Part shown: piece by piece, positions 28,106 to 36,647 of the stretch
Numbering within the stretch: the first letter of the stretch is position 1
Layout: every line of letters starts with the position of its first letter
From: Aquirufa rosea
GTDB lineage: Bacteria; Bacteroidota; Bacteroidia; Cytophagales; Spirosomataceae
Reading direction: 5' to 3'
DNA: 64,000 nucleotides
Assembly (NCBI RefSeq): GCF_004118285.1
Contig: NZ_SDHY01000004.1
Coordinates: forward strand, 247,428 to 311,427
Translations under genes and position numbers: made by a program
The notes under the pieces: model-generated
Databases searched by the model: none
What the model was told of the DNA's origin: nothing
What the model saw: only the letters and a program-made list of their open reading frames with translations

Positions 28106-29287
28106 ATGAAATTTGTTAAAATTATCATTGCCCTGCTAGTGATGGCATTTCCTTCACTGGCACAGAATTCGGCTGTCGTTAAGTCAATGCTCATTTTTCC
28201 TGGACAAGAAAAACATGTTCACGGAAGTAGTTTGGTACGATTACCCAATGGAGATTACCTTTCTGTTTGGTTTTATGGTAGTGGCGAAAGGACGGCAGAT
28301 GATGTAAAGTTGATGGGTGCCAGATTAAAAAAAGGAGCTTCCCAATGGGGAGAGCCATTTTTAATGGCGGATACACCGAATATCCCGGATTGTAATCCAG
28401 TCTTGTTTTTGAATAAAGACAATAAACTTTTTTTAGTTTGGATTGCGGTGCAGGCTAATCAATGGGAGCAATCGGTGTTGCGTGTGAAAACATCTATCAA
28501 TTATAATAGAGATGGGGCACCCGTATGGGATTGGCAAGACAATATATTTTTAAAGCCAGGAAATGAGTTTGCTACCGAGGTAAGTAAAAAGTTGAAGGAA
28601 TTACCGGAGCATCATATTGGTTGGGCGGGATACGCGCCTAAATATGATGAGATGATCGCCAAAGCCAGTGCCGATCCAGTGAAGCGTAGTTTCGGATGGA
28701 TGACGCGTATTAAACCATTAATTTTAGACAATGGACGGATTATTTTACCTCTTTACTCAGATGGCTATAATTTTTCATTAATGGCCATTTCTGACGACCA
28801 GGGAACTTCTTGGCGTCCAAGTTTACCTTTGGTGGGGCGGGGACCCATCCAACCGGCCGTGGTAAAAAAGAAGAACGGAAATTTATTGGCATATATGCGA
28901 GACAGCGGTGATGGTCCGCCACGAGTGCATATTAGTGAATCAAGTGATCAAGGACAAACCTGGTCAGCATCTGTCAAAACAAATATCCCTAACACAGCCA
29001 GTGTTGAGCTGTTGGTTTTACAGGATGGACGAATGGCCTTCCTCGGAAATGACATCATTGATGGCCGTTATCGAATCGCTTTATTTCTTTCAGATGATGA
29101 GGGGAAAACGTGGAAATGGAAGACCTATTTAGAAAATGTAGCTCCAGGGAAAGGTAGTTTTTCTTATCCTTGCTTAACACAAAGTCCTGATGGTTTATTA
29201 CATATCACTTACTCCCATCATGTAGATAAAGATCAAAAATCCATTAAATATGTGGTAGTGGATCCACAAAAAATCAAAGCTGAGTAG
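28106..29287 (+). CDS. exported BNR-repeat propeller enzyme (sialidase superfamily)
   Basis: This 393-residue protein has a signal peptide (VKIIIALLVMAFPSLAQ) and Asp-box blades (SDDQGTSWRPS, SSDQGQTWSAS, SDDEGKTWKWK). The N-terminal HVHGSSLVRLPNGDYLSVWFYGSGER and IPDCNPVLF segments match the same BNR_2 branch as the protein at 13883, but the two are clearly divergent. The RIP motif and the arginine triad of sialidases are not evident, so an exo-acting enzyme for another terminal sugar is at least as likely. It begins 4 nt after the ChbG/YdjC gene, and its order after SusCD, ceramidase-like and ChbG genes puts it in the same degradation pathway. Confidence 0.85.
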   Translation: MKFVKIIIALLVMAFPSLAQNSAVVKSMLIFPGQEKHVHGSSLVRLPNGDYLSVWFYGSGERTADDVKLMGARLKKGASQWGEPFLMADTPNIPDCNPVLFLNKDNKLFLVWIAVQANQWEQSVLRVKTSINYNRDGAPVWDWQDNIFLKPGNEFATEVSKKLKELPEHHIGWAGYAPKYDEMIAKASADPVKRSFGWMTRIKPLILDNGRIILPLYSDGYNFSLMAISDDQGTSWRPSLPLVGRGPIQPAVVKKKNGNLLAYMRDSGDGPPRVHISESSDQGQTWSASVKTNIPNTASVELLVLQDGRMAFLGNDIIDGRYRIALFLSDDEGKTWKWKTYLENVAPGKGSFSYPCLTQSPDGLLHITYSHHVDKDQKSIKYVVVDPQKIKAE

Positions 29288-29312
29288 CCTTACATTAATC
29301 TAAACCTATACT

Positions 29313-31550
29313 ATGAATAAGAATCGAATCTATGCACTACTGTGCTTTTGTTTAATGCTCAATGTATCGCATGTTGGGGCACAAAGCAAAGCAAAACAAC
29401 CTGTTTACCAAGATACCCCCTTTTGGCAGGATTATGCTGTTAAGTATTACCTTTCTAAAGATCAATCCATTGACTTAAACGCGACTTATGCGGATAGAAA
29501 TGGAAATGTATTGTTGTTTGGTTCTACGGGAACCTTACTCCCTCATGATGGACAATTTTTATATCCAGGTTCCATTATTAAAGACACCAAGTATAGGACT
29601 AGTGCACCAAAGAAAATGGCTGCTTTGACTTCCTATCAAAATCAATTTGTATTGTTGGATGATAAAGCCATTTTGAGTCATGCCTTTGCGGGAAGTATCT
29701 ATTCTAAGCATGAGCTTCCGAAGGCTAATCAAGTGGTGGGAGGAAAGGATTTTGCCTTTTTAATCTCCGATGGCAGCAGTCTTCATTGGGTAAAAGACTC
29801 CAAGACCTTGTTCAAAGGAAATTTGTCAGGCGATCAAGTATTGGATTTGAAATACCAGGCATCTAGTCAGACCTATTTTATTTTGGGCAAACATGGAGTT
29901 TATACTTTTTCTCCGAGCTCTTTAAGTATTTCAAAATTATATGCGGGAGGTCCTTTGGCCGCATTTGATATAGCTGAGAAATCGAGTAAAGTTTACCTAG
30001 GGATGTCTGATGGATATGCCGTATTAGATGCTTCAACCAAACAAGTAGGGGAAAAACAACAAAAATTACCTTGGACAGAAATTACGGCGATTAAAGTGAT
30101 TGGAGATAAAGTTTGGTTTGGGTCAACCAAGGGGGCTTTTGCCTTGAAGAAAGATGGGAAATTTGATTATTACAATGGAGAGCGTTGGTTGCCAAGTAAT
30201 GTGGTGAAGCACATTGCTGAGGGGCCTAAAAATTCTGTGTTAATCACTACCAGCGCGGGTTTAGGACAAATCTGTTTTAAGAAAATGACCTTGCATGAAA
30301 AGGCTGTTTTTTACGATGAACAAGTGAGAAAGCGTCATATCAGAAATGGATTTAATGCCTCGTTGGATGGAATGCAAAAAGGTAATTTGAGCACAGGATA
30401 TTTGGCTGATTCAGATAATGATGGCCTTTGGACATCCATGTATTTAGGAGGTGAAATATTCCGCTATGCAGTAACGAAGGACCCAGAAGCTTTGCAAAAC
30501 TGTCGCGAATCTTTGGATGCTATGGAGCGGTTATACAAGTTAACTCCAGTTCCGGGTTTTCCAGCGCGTTCTTTTGAGCGTCGTGGTTTTATCTCCAGTT
30601 TATCAGATCCTGAGCGCTGGCAGCCATCTCCTGATCCTGAGTGGGATTTCAAATCTACCACCAGTAGTGATGAGGTGATTGGGCATATTTTTGCTTTTGG
30701 GGCTATGGCTGAGTTGGTGGATGATCCGGATTTAAAGAAGCGTTCTATTGTGCTGATTGATACCTTGATGTCGCATATCTTGAAAAATGATATGTACCTC
30801 ATTGATTTTGATGGTAAGCCAACCATGTGGGGTAAGTGGAATCCGAAATACGTGAATTCATTCCCTACCAATGTTGGAGACCGTAAATTAAATTCCTCCA
30901 ATATTACGGCCATGTTACAAACGGCATATCATTTCACAAAGAAGGAGAAATATAAGCAGAAGGCTTTTGAATTATTAACCAAATATGGGTATTATGAAAA
31001 TTTAATGCGTCCATTTAGTGTGTTAGGACGAGCTGGCAAAGATGCTGATGCCCATGCTCAAAATATGTCGGACGGTTGGAATCACTCGGATGATGAAATG
31101 TATTATGTGGGTTATTGGGGATTATATCGATATGCTTTCAATGATACCTTAAAAGCCAATTTTAAGAAATCGATTTTAGATCACTGGCAAATTGAGCGTC
31201 CAGAGAAAGAGGGAGCATGGAATATTTTCACGGCTTTGACAGGAACTAAGCAATTCGATTTAAATGAAGCGGCCTGGTATTTAAAGGAGCATCCATTGGA
31301 CATGATTGATTGGGCTATACAAAACAGTCACCGCAAAGACATTGTTAAAATTCCAGACAATTTCCGGAGACAAACCACTCAGGAGGTATTGCCTCCAGAT
31401 GAAAAACCAATTATGCGCCATAATGCTAACCAGTTTAATATGGATAGAAATGGAGGAAATGGTTTATCTGAACATAGTGCTGGAGATATTTGGCTATTGC
31501 CTTATTGGTTAGGAAGGTATTTGGGGGTGATTTCAGGACCTAAGAACTAA
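29313..31550 (+). CDS. exported two-part protein: beta-propeller plus alpha/alpha-barrel, unclassified
   Basis: A 745-residue protein with a signal peptide (IYALLCFCLMLNVSHVGAQS). Residues about 40-330 contain short beta blades of the two-component-propeller type (DGYAVLDASTKQV, VWFGSTKGAFALKKDGKFDYYNGERWLPSN). Residues about 345-740 look helical, with Trp/Tyr-rich segments (DSDNDGLWTSMYLGGEIFRYA, SDGWNHSDDEMYYVGYWGLYRYA, HSAGDIWLLPYWLGRYLG) like alpha/alpha-toroid glycosidases or polysaccharide lyases. No signalling domain follows the propeller. I do not recognise the family. It is the last gene in the run from susC and its role is presumably glycan cleavage. Confidence 0.8.
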   Translation: MNKNRIYALLCFCLMLNVSHVGAQSKAKQPVYQDTPFWQDYAVKYYLSKDQSIDLNATYADRNGNVLLFGSTGTLLPHDGQFLYPGSIIKDTKYRTSAPKKMAALTSYQNQFVLLDDKAILSHAFAGSIYSKHELPKANQVVGGKDFAFLISDGSSLHWVKDSKTLFKGNLSGDQVLDLKYQASSQTYFILGKHGVYTFSPSSLSISKLYAGGPLAAFDIAEKSSKVYLGMSDGYAVLDASTKQVGEKQQKLPWTEITAIKVIGDKVWFGSTKGAFALKKDGKFDYYNGERWLPSNVVKHIAEGPKNSVLITTSAGLGQICFKKMTLHEKAVFYDEQVRKRHIRNGFNASLDGMQKGNLSTGYLADSDNDGLWTSMYLGGEIFRYAVTKDPEALQNCRESLDAMERLYKLTPVPGFPARSFERRGFISSLSDPERWQPSPDPEWDFKSTTSSDEVIGHIFAFGAMAELVDDPDLKKRSIVLIDTLMSHILKNDMYLIDFDGKPTMWGKWNPKYVNSFPTNVGDRKLNSSNITAMLQTAYHFTKKEKYKQKAFELLTKYGYYENLMRPFSVLGRAGKDADAHAQNMSDGWNHSDDEMYYVGYWGLYRYAFNDTLKANFKKSILDHWQIERPEKEGAWNIFTALTGTKQFDLNEAAWYLKEHPLDMIDWAIQNSHRKDIVKIPDNFRRQTTQEVLPPDEKPIMRHNANQFNMDRNGGNGLSEHSAGDIWLLPYWLGRYLGVISGPKN

Positions 31551-31559
31551 AAATCTGCT

Positions 31560-31592
31560 AACGTTGTCAAGGTTTCAAACCTTGACAACGTT
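31560..31592. repeat. 33-bp palindrome, family P33, copy 2
   Basis: Perfect inverted repeat with 16-nt arms (left arm AACGTTGTCAAGGTTT) and a single central C. It begins 9 nt after the stop of the propeller/barrel gene and ends 14 nt before the stop of the convergent phosphodiesterase gene. Geometry is identical to copies 1, 3 and 4. It could function as a bidirectional transcription barrier, although no T-run is present. Confidence 0.9.
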
Positions 31593-31605
31593 GCATTTGG
31601 GGAGA

Positions 31606-32442
31606 TTATTTTCCTAAAAAATATCGATAAACTGATTTTACGTGATCTGTTTGGATTAGATCAATTCCGAGCTCTTTTGCTTTCTGATAATTTTTTTCTT
31701 GATCAAGTGGGCCAAGGGCATCTGAAAATACTCGAATATTTTTTTGATGGATATCTTTCACTAATTGAGGGCTTAATTGAAGCCAATTAACATCAAAGGC
31801 ATAAGGAGCTATCTGAGCGATTTTTCTCTCCATTTCCTCTGCTTTATCCAAGCTTGGCATCCTTTTACTCTGTGGATCTTCAGCCTTTAGTCTGACCAAA
31901 AAGTCGTCATTTCCATAGTAGACTGATTCCTTGTCCAAGCGGTATTTCCTCATCAACTGGACCAAAGGTTTTGGATCCACTTGCTTACAATCTACATAAA
32001 TATAGGTTTTGGTATTTCTTTCTTTATTCCAACTGGATACCAACTGAAGAGTTTCCTCTAAGGTGGGAATGCGCTCATCTGGAAATTGAGTTTCCCAGCC
32101 TTTGTTCGCCTTCAATTGTTTGATTTCTGTCAATGTCAAATTGGAAATAGGCCCAGTGCCATTAGTCGTGCGGTTTAATGTCCCATCATGTAAAATAACC
32201 AACTGATTGTCTTTGGATGTTCTGACATCAATTTCAATAAAATCTACGCCCATATCCAATGTTTTTTGAAAGGTGGCGAGAGTATTTTCTGGAGCTAATC
32301 CTGAGTTCCCTCTATGGGCTGATATGCGAAGCTTCTGTTGAGACTTATAAGTCCGAGCCACTATTTGATTTGGGCTATTTAGCCGATGACAAGAGATTAA
32401 GGTGGCTATGGAACATGCCAATAACCAAACGGTTTTTTTCAT
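31606..32442 (-). CDS. glycerophosphodiester phosphodiesterase lipoprotein
   Basis: The 278-residue product has a lipoprotein signal (VWLLACSIATLISC, Cys about 17) and a complete GDPD TIM-barrel. Catalytic signatures are ISAHRGNSGLAPENTLATF (His and Glu), FIEIDVRTSKDNQLVILHD (Glu, Asp and the second His) and the C-terminal GIDLIQTDH. It hydrolyses glycerophosphodiesters such as deacylated phospholipids to glycerol-3-phosphate and an alcohol at the outer or periplasmic face. ATG 32442 is chosen because it starts the lipoprotein signal; the frame is open 17 codons further upstream. It is convergent with the preceding genes and divergent from the lipoprotein gene at 32736. Confidence 0.93.
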   Translation of the reverse strand: MKKTVWLLACSIATLISCHRLNSPNQIVARTYKSQQKLRISAHRGNSGLAPENTLATFQKTLDMGVDFIEIDVRTSKDNQLVILHDGTLNRTTNGTGPISNLTLTEIKQLKANKGWETQFPDERIPTLEETLQLVSSWNKERNTKTYIYVDCKQVDPKPLVQLMRKYRLDKESVYYGNDDFLVRLKAEDPQSKRMPSLDKAEEMERKIAQIAPYAFDVNWLQLSPQLVKDIHQKNIRVFSDALGPLDQEKNYQKAKELGIDLIQTDHVKSVYRYFLGK

Positions 32443-32655
32443 ATTAAATAGGTTATAAATGTCATAAAAGGATAAGCTTTTATGCTGTTTCAAAATTAGG
32501 AATCTAATCCCATTTATCGGCTTTTACGATGTAAATCTGTGATAAAATTTTTCTGGTTTTAATCTTGAAATTTACATTCGGAATTATGTTATAATGGGTG
32601 TGTTGATGAATATCAGATTCTTGGACAATAGTTAAATGGACTCATTCGTTACGAC

Positions 32656-32688
32656 AACGCTGTTAAGGTTTCGAACCTTGACAGCGTT
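32656..32688. repeat. 33-bp palindrome, family P33, copy 3
   Basis: Inverted repeat with 16-nt arms (left arm AACGCTGTTAAGGTTT) around a central C, with two imperfect positions. Both are T opposite G, so a plus-strand RNA copy would still pair fully with U-G wobbles. It lies in the divergent spacer between the phosphodiesterase and the lipoprotein gene, 47 nt before the latter's start. Confidence 0.88.
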
Positions 32689-32735
32689 AGGAATTTTGAG
32701 TAACTTCATTTCCTATTTACAAGCCCTCAAAACCT

Positions 32736-33926
32736 ATGAAAACGTATTGTTTACTAATCCTTTTGGGGATGATGGCTTGCCAACCTTCTAAGCCTACGCA
32801 AAGCATGATACAACCAGAAAATAGTTTCGCTTATGACTATGAACTATTGAAAAATGATCCCACGACAGTCTTACTAAGTCAAGGTGACCAACAAGTTTTA
32901 GTTGTTGGTAAATACCAAGCCCGAGTAATGACAAGTAGCTCCATGGGAAGGGAGGGATTTAGTTATGGCTGGATTAATCATGAACTTATTCAATCAGGCA
33001 AATTAGGGCCGCACATGAATGCCTTTGGTGGGGAAGAACGCTTTTGGTTGGGGCCTGAGGGAGGGCAGTATTCGGTATATTTCAAAGCAGGTGATCCTTT
33101 TACATTTGAGCATTGGCAAACGCCTGCCATCATCGACACTGAAACCTATCCATTAGTTAAGTCGGATGGTCAGAAAGCCCTTTTTCACAAGGATTTTGAA
33201 ATAGAAAATTATTCCGGAACGAAATTTAAGTTGGCCCTTGACCGAGAAATCAAATTACTAAGTCAAGAGGAAGCCGAGAAGTATTTAAATGTTTCTTTAC
33301 AAGGGCTTTCTTGGGTAGGTTATCAAACTGATAATACCTTAAAAAATACAGGTGCAGATTGGAATAAATCGACTGGTGTATTGTCGATTTGGTTATTAGG
33401 GATGATGAAGGCATCAGAACAAAATACCATTCTTATCCCTTATCAAAAGGGTAAGGAGGCAGCCATTAACGATGCCTATTTTGGAAAGATTCCAGCTGAC
33501 CGACTTATCAAAAAGGATGGAATGCTTTACTTTAAAGCGGATGCCAATTCACGAGGAAAATTGGGCATTCCTCCCCAAGCCTTAGTTCCATTAGCTGCTA
33601 GCTATGATGCTACCAACCATATTTTAACCATCTTACAGTTTGATTATCATGGCGAGAAAGAATACGTGAATTCCATGTGGGAAATTCAGGAAAAACCTTA
33701 TCAAGGCGATGCCCTGAACGCCTATAATGATGGCAAGAATGATACAGGCACACAAATGGGCAAGTTTTATGAATTGGAAAGTTCCTCACCTGCTATTGCT
33801 TTAGCCCAAGGTCAGTCCTTGCGACATGTGCAACGTACATTTCATCTGGAAGGTATGGAAGCTCAGTTGAATCAAGTATGCCAACAACTATTGGGAATCC
33901 AATTATCCGATTTACCTTGGAAATAA
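32736..33926 (+). CDS. lipoprotein of unknown function (DUF6786-like)
   Basis: A 396-residue lipoprotein with lipobox GMMACQPS (Cys 15). The body appears beta-rich, with VLVVGKYQARVMTSSSMGREGFSYG, GPHMNAFGGEERFWLGPEGGQYSVYFKAGD and RTFHLEGMEAQLNQVCQQLLG near the end. The GGEERFWLGPEGGQ block resembles galactose mutarotase-like or beta-sandwich carbohydrate-processing proteins, and I believe the family is catalogued as a DUF (DUF6786), but I cannot verify this. It lies at the end of the glycan locus and may bind or epimerise a sugar outside the cytoplasm. It is convergent with the TonB-dependent receptor gene, with a hairpin between. Confidence 0.7.
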   Translation: MKTYCLLILLGMMACQPSKPTQSMIQPENSFAYDYELLKNDPTTVLLSQGDQQVLVVGKYQARVMTSSSMGREGFSYGWINHELIQSGKLGPHMNAFGGEERFWLGPEGGQYSVYFKAGDPFTFEHWQTPAIIDTETYPLVKSDGQKALFHKDFEIENYSGTKFKLALDREIKLLSQEEAEKYLNVSLQGLSWVGYQTDNTLKNTGADWNKSTGVLSIWLLGMMKASEQNTILIPYQKGKEAAINDAYFGKIPADRLIKKDGMLYFKADANSRGKLGIPPQALVPLAASYDATNHILTILQFDYHGEKEYVNSMWEIQEKPYQGDALNAYNDGKNDTGTQMGKFYELESSSPAIALAQGQSLRHVQRTFHLEGMEAQLNQVCQQLLGIQLSDLPWK

Positions 33927-33953
33927 AAAAGCTCCAGAATTTCTAGAGCTTTT
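33927..33953. terminator. bidirectional intrinsic terminator
   Basis: AAAAGCTC and GAGCTTTT form the outer stem, and CAGAATTTCTA in the middle adds four more pairs after one mismatch. T-rich ends occur on both strands. It starts directly after the stop of the + gene (33926) and lies 22 nt from the stop of the convergent receptor gene (33975), so it can serve both. Confidence 0.8.
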
Positions 33954-33974
33954 AAAATAGATGATCTTCAATTC

Positions 33975-36404
33975 TTACTCCTCATCCATCATACTTCGAC
34001 GCTGTTTAGCCGCTTGTTTGGTGGTTTTGATTCGGTAATTAAATGTTAGGTTGAATTGGGTCAAACGACCTTGAAATTCGGATTTGGTATAAAAGCTAGT
34101 ACCCCTCGTTTCCGAGCGCATGATTCTAGAACTGAATACATCAAGGATATTTAGCGTTAAAGTTCCATTGCCTTTCATGATGTCTTTGCTTGCCGACAAG
34201 TCCATCCACGCAATGTAACCTCTTGAACCCTGAGGAGTATTTTGTGGCGCCTCATAATTGGCTCTCAATTGAGCATCTATTCCCCCTCCTAGCTTAAAGC
34301 GGGAAGTATGACGTGCAAACCAAGAATAGGTATCACTCACATAGGTAGGATCAATGTTGCTGGCATCTGCTTTTGCCCTAAAAATATTAATGCTTAAATC
34401 CGCTTTCCAAGTTTTAGTTACATTAGAAGAGCCTGTAAATTCTGCTCCCATAGAAACTTCATTTTTGAAGTTTTGTGGTAAAGTAACAGAGAATCCATTC
34501 GCGTCAACTGTACGAATACGATCTATTTTTCCATCGGTATTTCGGTAGTAAATGGAGGAGCTAATGCTTCCATTTTCAAAATACTTCACATGTCCTAAAT
34601 CAAATACGTCGGTGAATTGTGGATTTAAATTAGGATTACCGGAGAAATAGTTTCTATTATCTGAATAGGTTACAAATGGACTTAATTCGTTGTAAGTAGG
34701 TCTACGTACACGTCTGGAATAACCTAGTTGGAAGGAATTGTCTGGTGACAAAGAATATGTAAAGTGTGCACTTGGGAAAAGATTGGCATAGTTTCTTGGG
34801 TTTTTCTCCTGAGTTTGTAATAACTCAGTACGAATGTCCGTCATCTCGCCACGTATCCCAACTTGATAGGAAAATTTCTTGATTTTTGTCCCCCAAATGG
34901 CATAAGCTGCCGTAATATTCTCGTGATAAACAAAGTTGTTTTGTAAACCAGGTACCACGGTAAATTCCCCCGTTTCTTGCTTTTGCGTAACGATGTAATC
35001 ATTGGTCATATCCCTAAAACTCGTTCGCAAACCGGTTTCCACTTTCCAATCTTTGCCGATTGGGTTAACATAATCTGCTTGTAAAATCCATTGATGTTCT
35101 GCTTCATCATTGATGGATTTTTGAATTTTGGTATTCTCCGGAAAGGCGGACCCATCGGGCTTTTTCCCCACTTGGGTAAACAGCTGATCTGAACTTTCCC
35201 AATAATCCAAATAACGTAAATCAGCGGTAAATTCCTTCCCTTTTCGAGCATAGGATTTTTTGAAAGTCAAGGCATATTCCGAATTTGGCTCTGCCTCTTT
35301 TTCGTCTTGCTGACGATCGGTGATACTGTATAAATTGTTCAGGCTTTTTTGGTAGTCCAAATAATGAAAATCTGAAATTCGACGAACGTCCGTTCTGCGG
35401 AAAATGTATGAACCTGTTAATACCGTTTTTTCATTGAAAAAATAGTCCGCACCGCCACGGATGTTGTTGACCATTCCTCTTACATTATTTTGTGAAGTTT
35501 GCTGCAAATAATTCGTTTGTCCGGGATTATAAACTTCTTGGTAAATATTTCCTCTTCCAGGAGTTCTGCGATAGAACAATCCGTAGTTTAAGAAAAAATT
35601 CAACTTGTCTTTACGATAATTCACAATGGCCGTCGCCCCGAAATTTTCAGGGTATCCTGTGGTCGTTTCAATGGCTCCATTGAAGCCTTGATTTTGGTTT
35701 TTCTTAAGGACAATATTGATGATACCTGCCATTCCTTCCGCCTCATATCGAGCGGATGGATTAGTAATTACCTCAACTTTTTCAATTAAATTTCCTTGCA
35801 AGGATTGTAAACCTCCCGACCCGCTGATGCCCACCAAGGTAGAGGGTTTTCCATCAATCAAAATGCGCACGTTTTCACTTCCACGTAGCTTCACTCCGCC
35901 CTCACCATCTACTTGAATAGAAGGTAGATTTCCCAAGATTTCTGCGGCTGTGGCGCCCCGATTGGCCAAGTCTGTTCCTACGTTAAATATTCGCTTATCC
36001 AAGGCTAATTCCATAGATGCTTTTTGACCCTTTACGGTGACTTCTTCCAAGGTCTTTGAAGAAGATTTGGCCTCTAAAATGCCCAGATTGAGTGTATGAT
36101 TCTCTTTGTTAATCTGTACGCCTTTTTGAGAAACAGTCTCAAAACCCACACTTTCTATAACGACATCATAGGATCCGTAAACGACATCTATGGAAAACTG
36201 ACCTTTTTCGTCACCTATGCCTCCTGTAACTAATTTTTGTGCACCCGCTTGAAACAAGCGAATACTTGAAAATGGAATGGGAGCTTTGGAATCTTTTTCG
36301 ATGATTTGTCCCTTGACTTTACCTTTTGGACCTACTTGGGCGAAACTTGGAAAATTCAGAATGGAGAATAGAAATGAGAAGCAAATAAGGTGATTAAATT
36401 TCAT
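33975..36404 (-). CDS. outer membrane beta-barrel/TonB-dependent receptor family protein
   Basis: At 809 residues, this has a signal peptide (FSFLFSILNFPSFAQ), a carboxypeptidase-regulatory-like domain (about 27-110, GKVKGQIIEKDSKAPIPFSSIRL), a plug (EILGNLPSIQVDGEGGVKLRGSENVRILIDGKPS; EKVEVITNPSARYEAEGMAGIINIVLKK) and a barrel of the OMP_b-brl_3 type including GYSRRVRRPTYNELSPF. A Lys/Arg-rich cytosolic-type tail (TTKQAAKQRRSMMDEE) follows the last strand. It is not a SusC: it lacks an adjacent SusD and is shorter. Substrate may be a metal complex or small molecule. The neighbouring divergent ApbE-DUF2271/PepSY genes make iron or other metal handling plausible. Confidence 0.92.
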   Translation of the reverse strand: MKFNHLICFSFLFSILNFPSFAQVGPKGKVKGQIIEKDSKAPIPFSSIRLFQAGAQKLVTGGIGDEKGQFSIDVVYGSYDVVIESVGFETVSQKGVQINKENHTLNLGILEAKSSSKTLEEVTVKGQKASMELALDKRIFNVGTDLANRGATAAEILGNLPSIQVDGEGGVKLRGSENVRILIDGKPSTLVGISGSGGLQSLQGNLIEKVEVITNPSARYEAEGMAGIINIVLKKNQNQGFNGAIETTTGYPENFGATAIVNYRKDKLNFFLNYGLFYRRTPGRGNIYQEVYNPGQTNYLQQTSQNNVRGMVNNIRGGADYFFNEKTVLTGSYIFRRTDVRRISDFHYLDYQKSLNNLYSITDRQQDEKEAEPNSEYALTFKKSYARKGKEFTADLRYLDYWESSDQLFTQVGKKPDGSAFPENTKIQKSINDEAEHQWILQADYVNPIGKDWKVETGLRTSFRDMTNDYIVTQKQETGEFTVVPGLQNNFVYHENITAAYAIWGTKIKKFSYQVGIRGEMTDIRTELLQTQEKNPRNYANLFPSAHFTYSLSPDNSFQLGYSRRVRRPTYNELSPFVTYSDNRNYFSGNPNLNPQFTDVFDLGHVKYFENGSISSSIYYRNTDGKIDRIRTVDANGFSVTLPQNFKNEVSMGAEFTGSSNVTKTWKADLSINIFRAKADASNIDPTYVSDTYSWFARHTSRFKLGGGIDAQLRANYEAPQNTPQGSRGYIAWMDLSASKDIMKGNGTLTLNILDVFSSRIMRSETRGTSFYTKSEFQGRLTQFNLTFNYRIKTTKQAAKQRRSMMDEE

Positions 36405-36526
36405 GATAATAATTTTGTCAAGCTAAAATTCGGTTTTAGAGGTGTTTATTTTGGTAAAAATCGACAAAATGCACATTAATTACAACGTAAAATCAGATAG
36501 TGAGCTAATAATCAGGGCAGAGCTCC

Positions 36527-36631
36527 GTTATTAGATTCGAATCAAAAACACCTTGGGTAGACAAATAATAGGGGTTTATCTCTAATTTTCTAGCCATTTT
36601 AAGAATAAAATTAAATTTCGAATCTAATAAC
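36527..36631. repeat. 15-bp perfect inverted repeat flanking a 75-nt spacer
   Basis: GTTATTAGATTCGAA (36527-36541) and its exact reverse complement (36617-36631) bracket 75 nt. The second arm ends 16 nt before the ATG of the ApbE-DUF2271 gene. The left arm overlaps the smaller palindrome GATTCGAATC. It could be a pair of operator half-sites, a long leader hairpin or a degenerate MITE. Confidence 0.7.
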
Positions 36632-36647
36632 CCTAATGAAATAGCAT

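Noticed and set aside
30464..30913. Minus-strand 149-codon frame inside the propeller/barrel gene
   Set aside because: It is antisense to a gene with a clear signal peptide and continuous domain structure.
31560..31592. Standard intrinsic terminator
   Set aside because: The hairpin lacks a T-run on either strand and shares its exact geometry with copies in divergent and tandem spacers.
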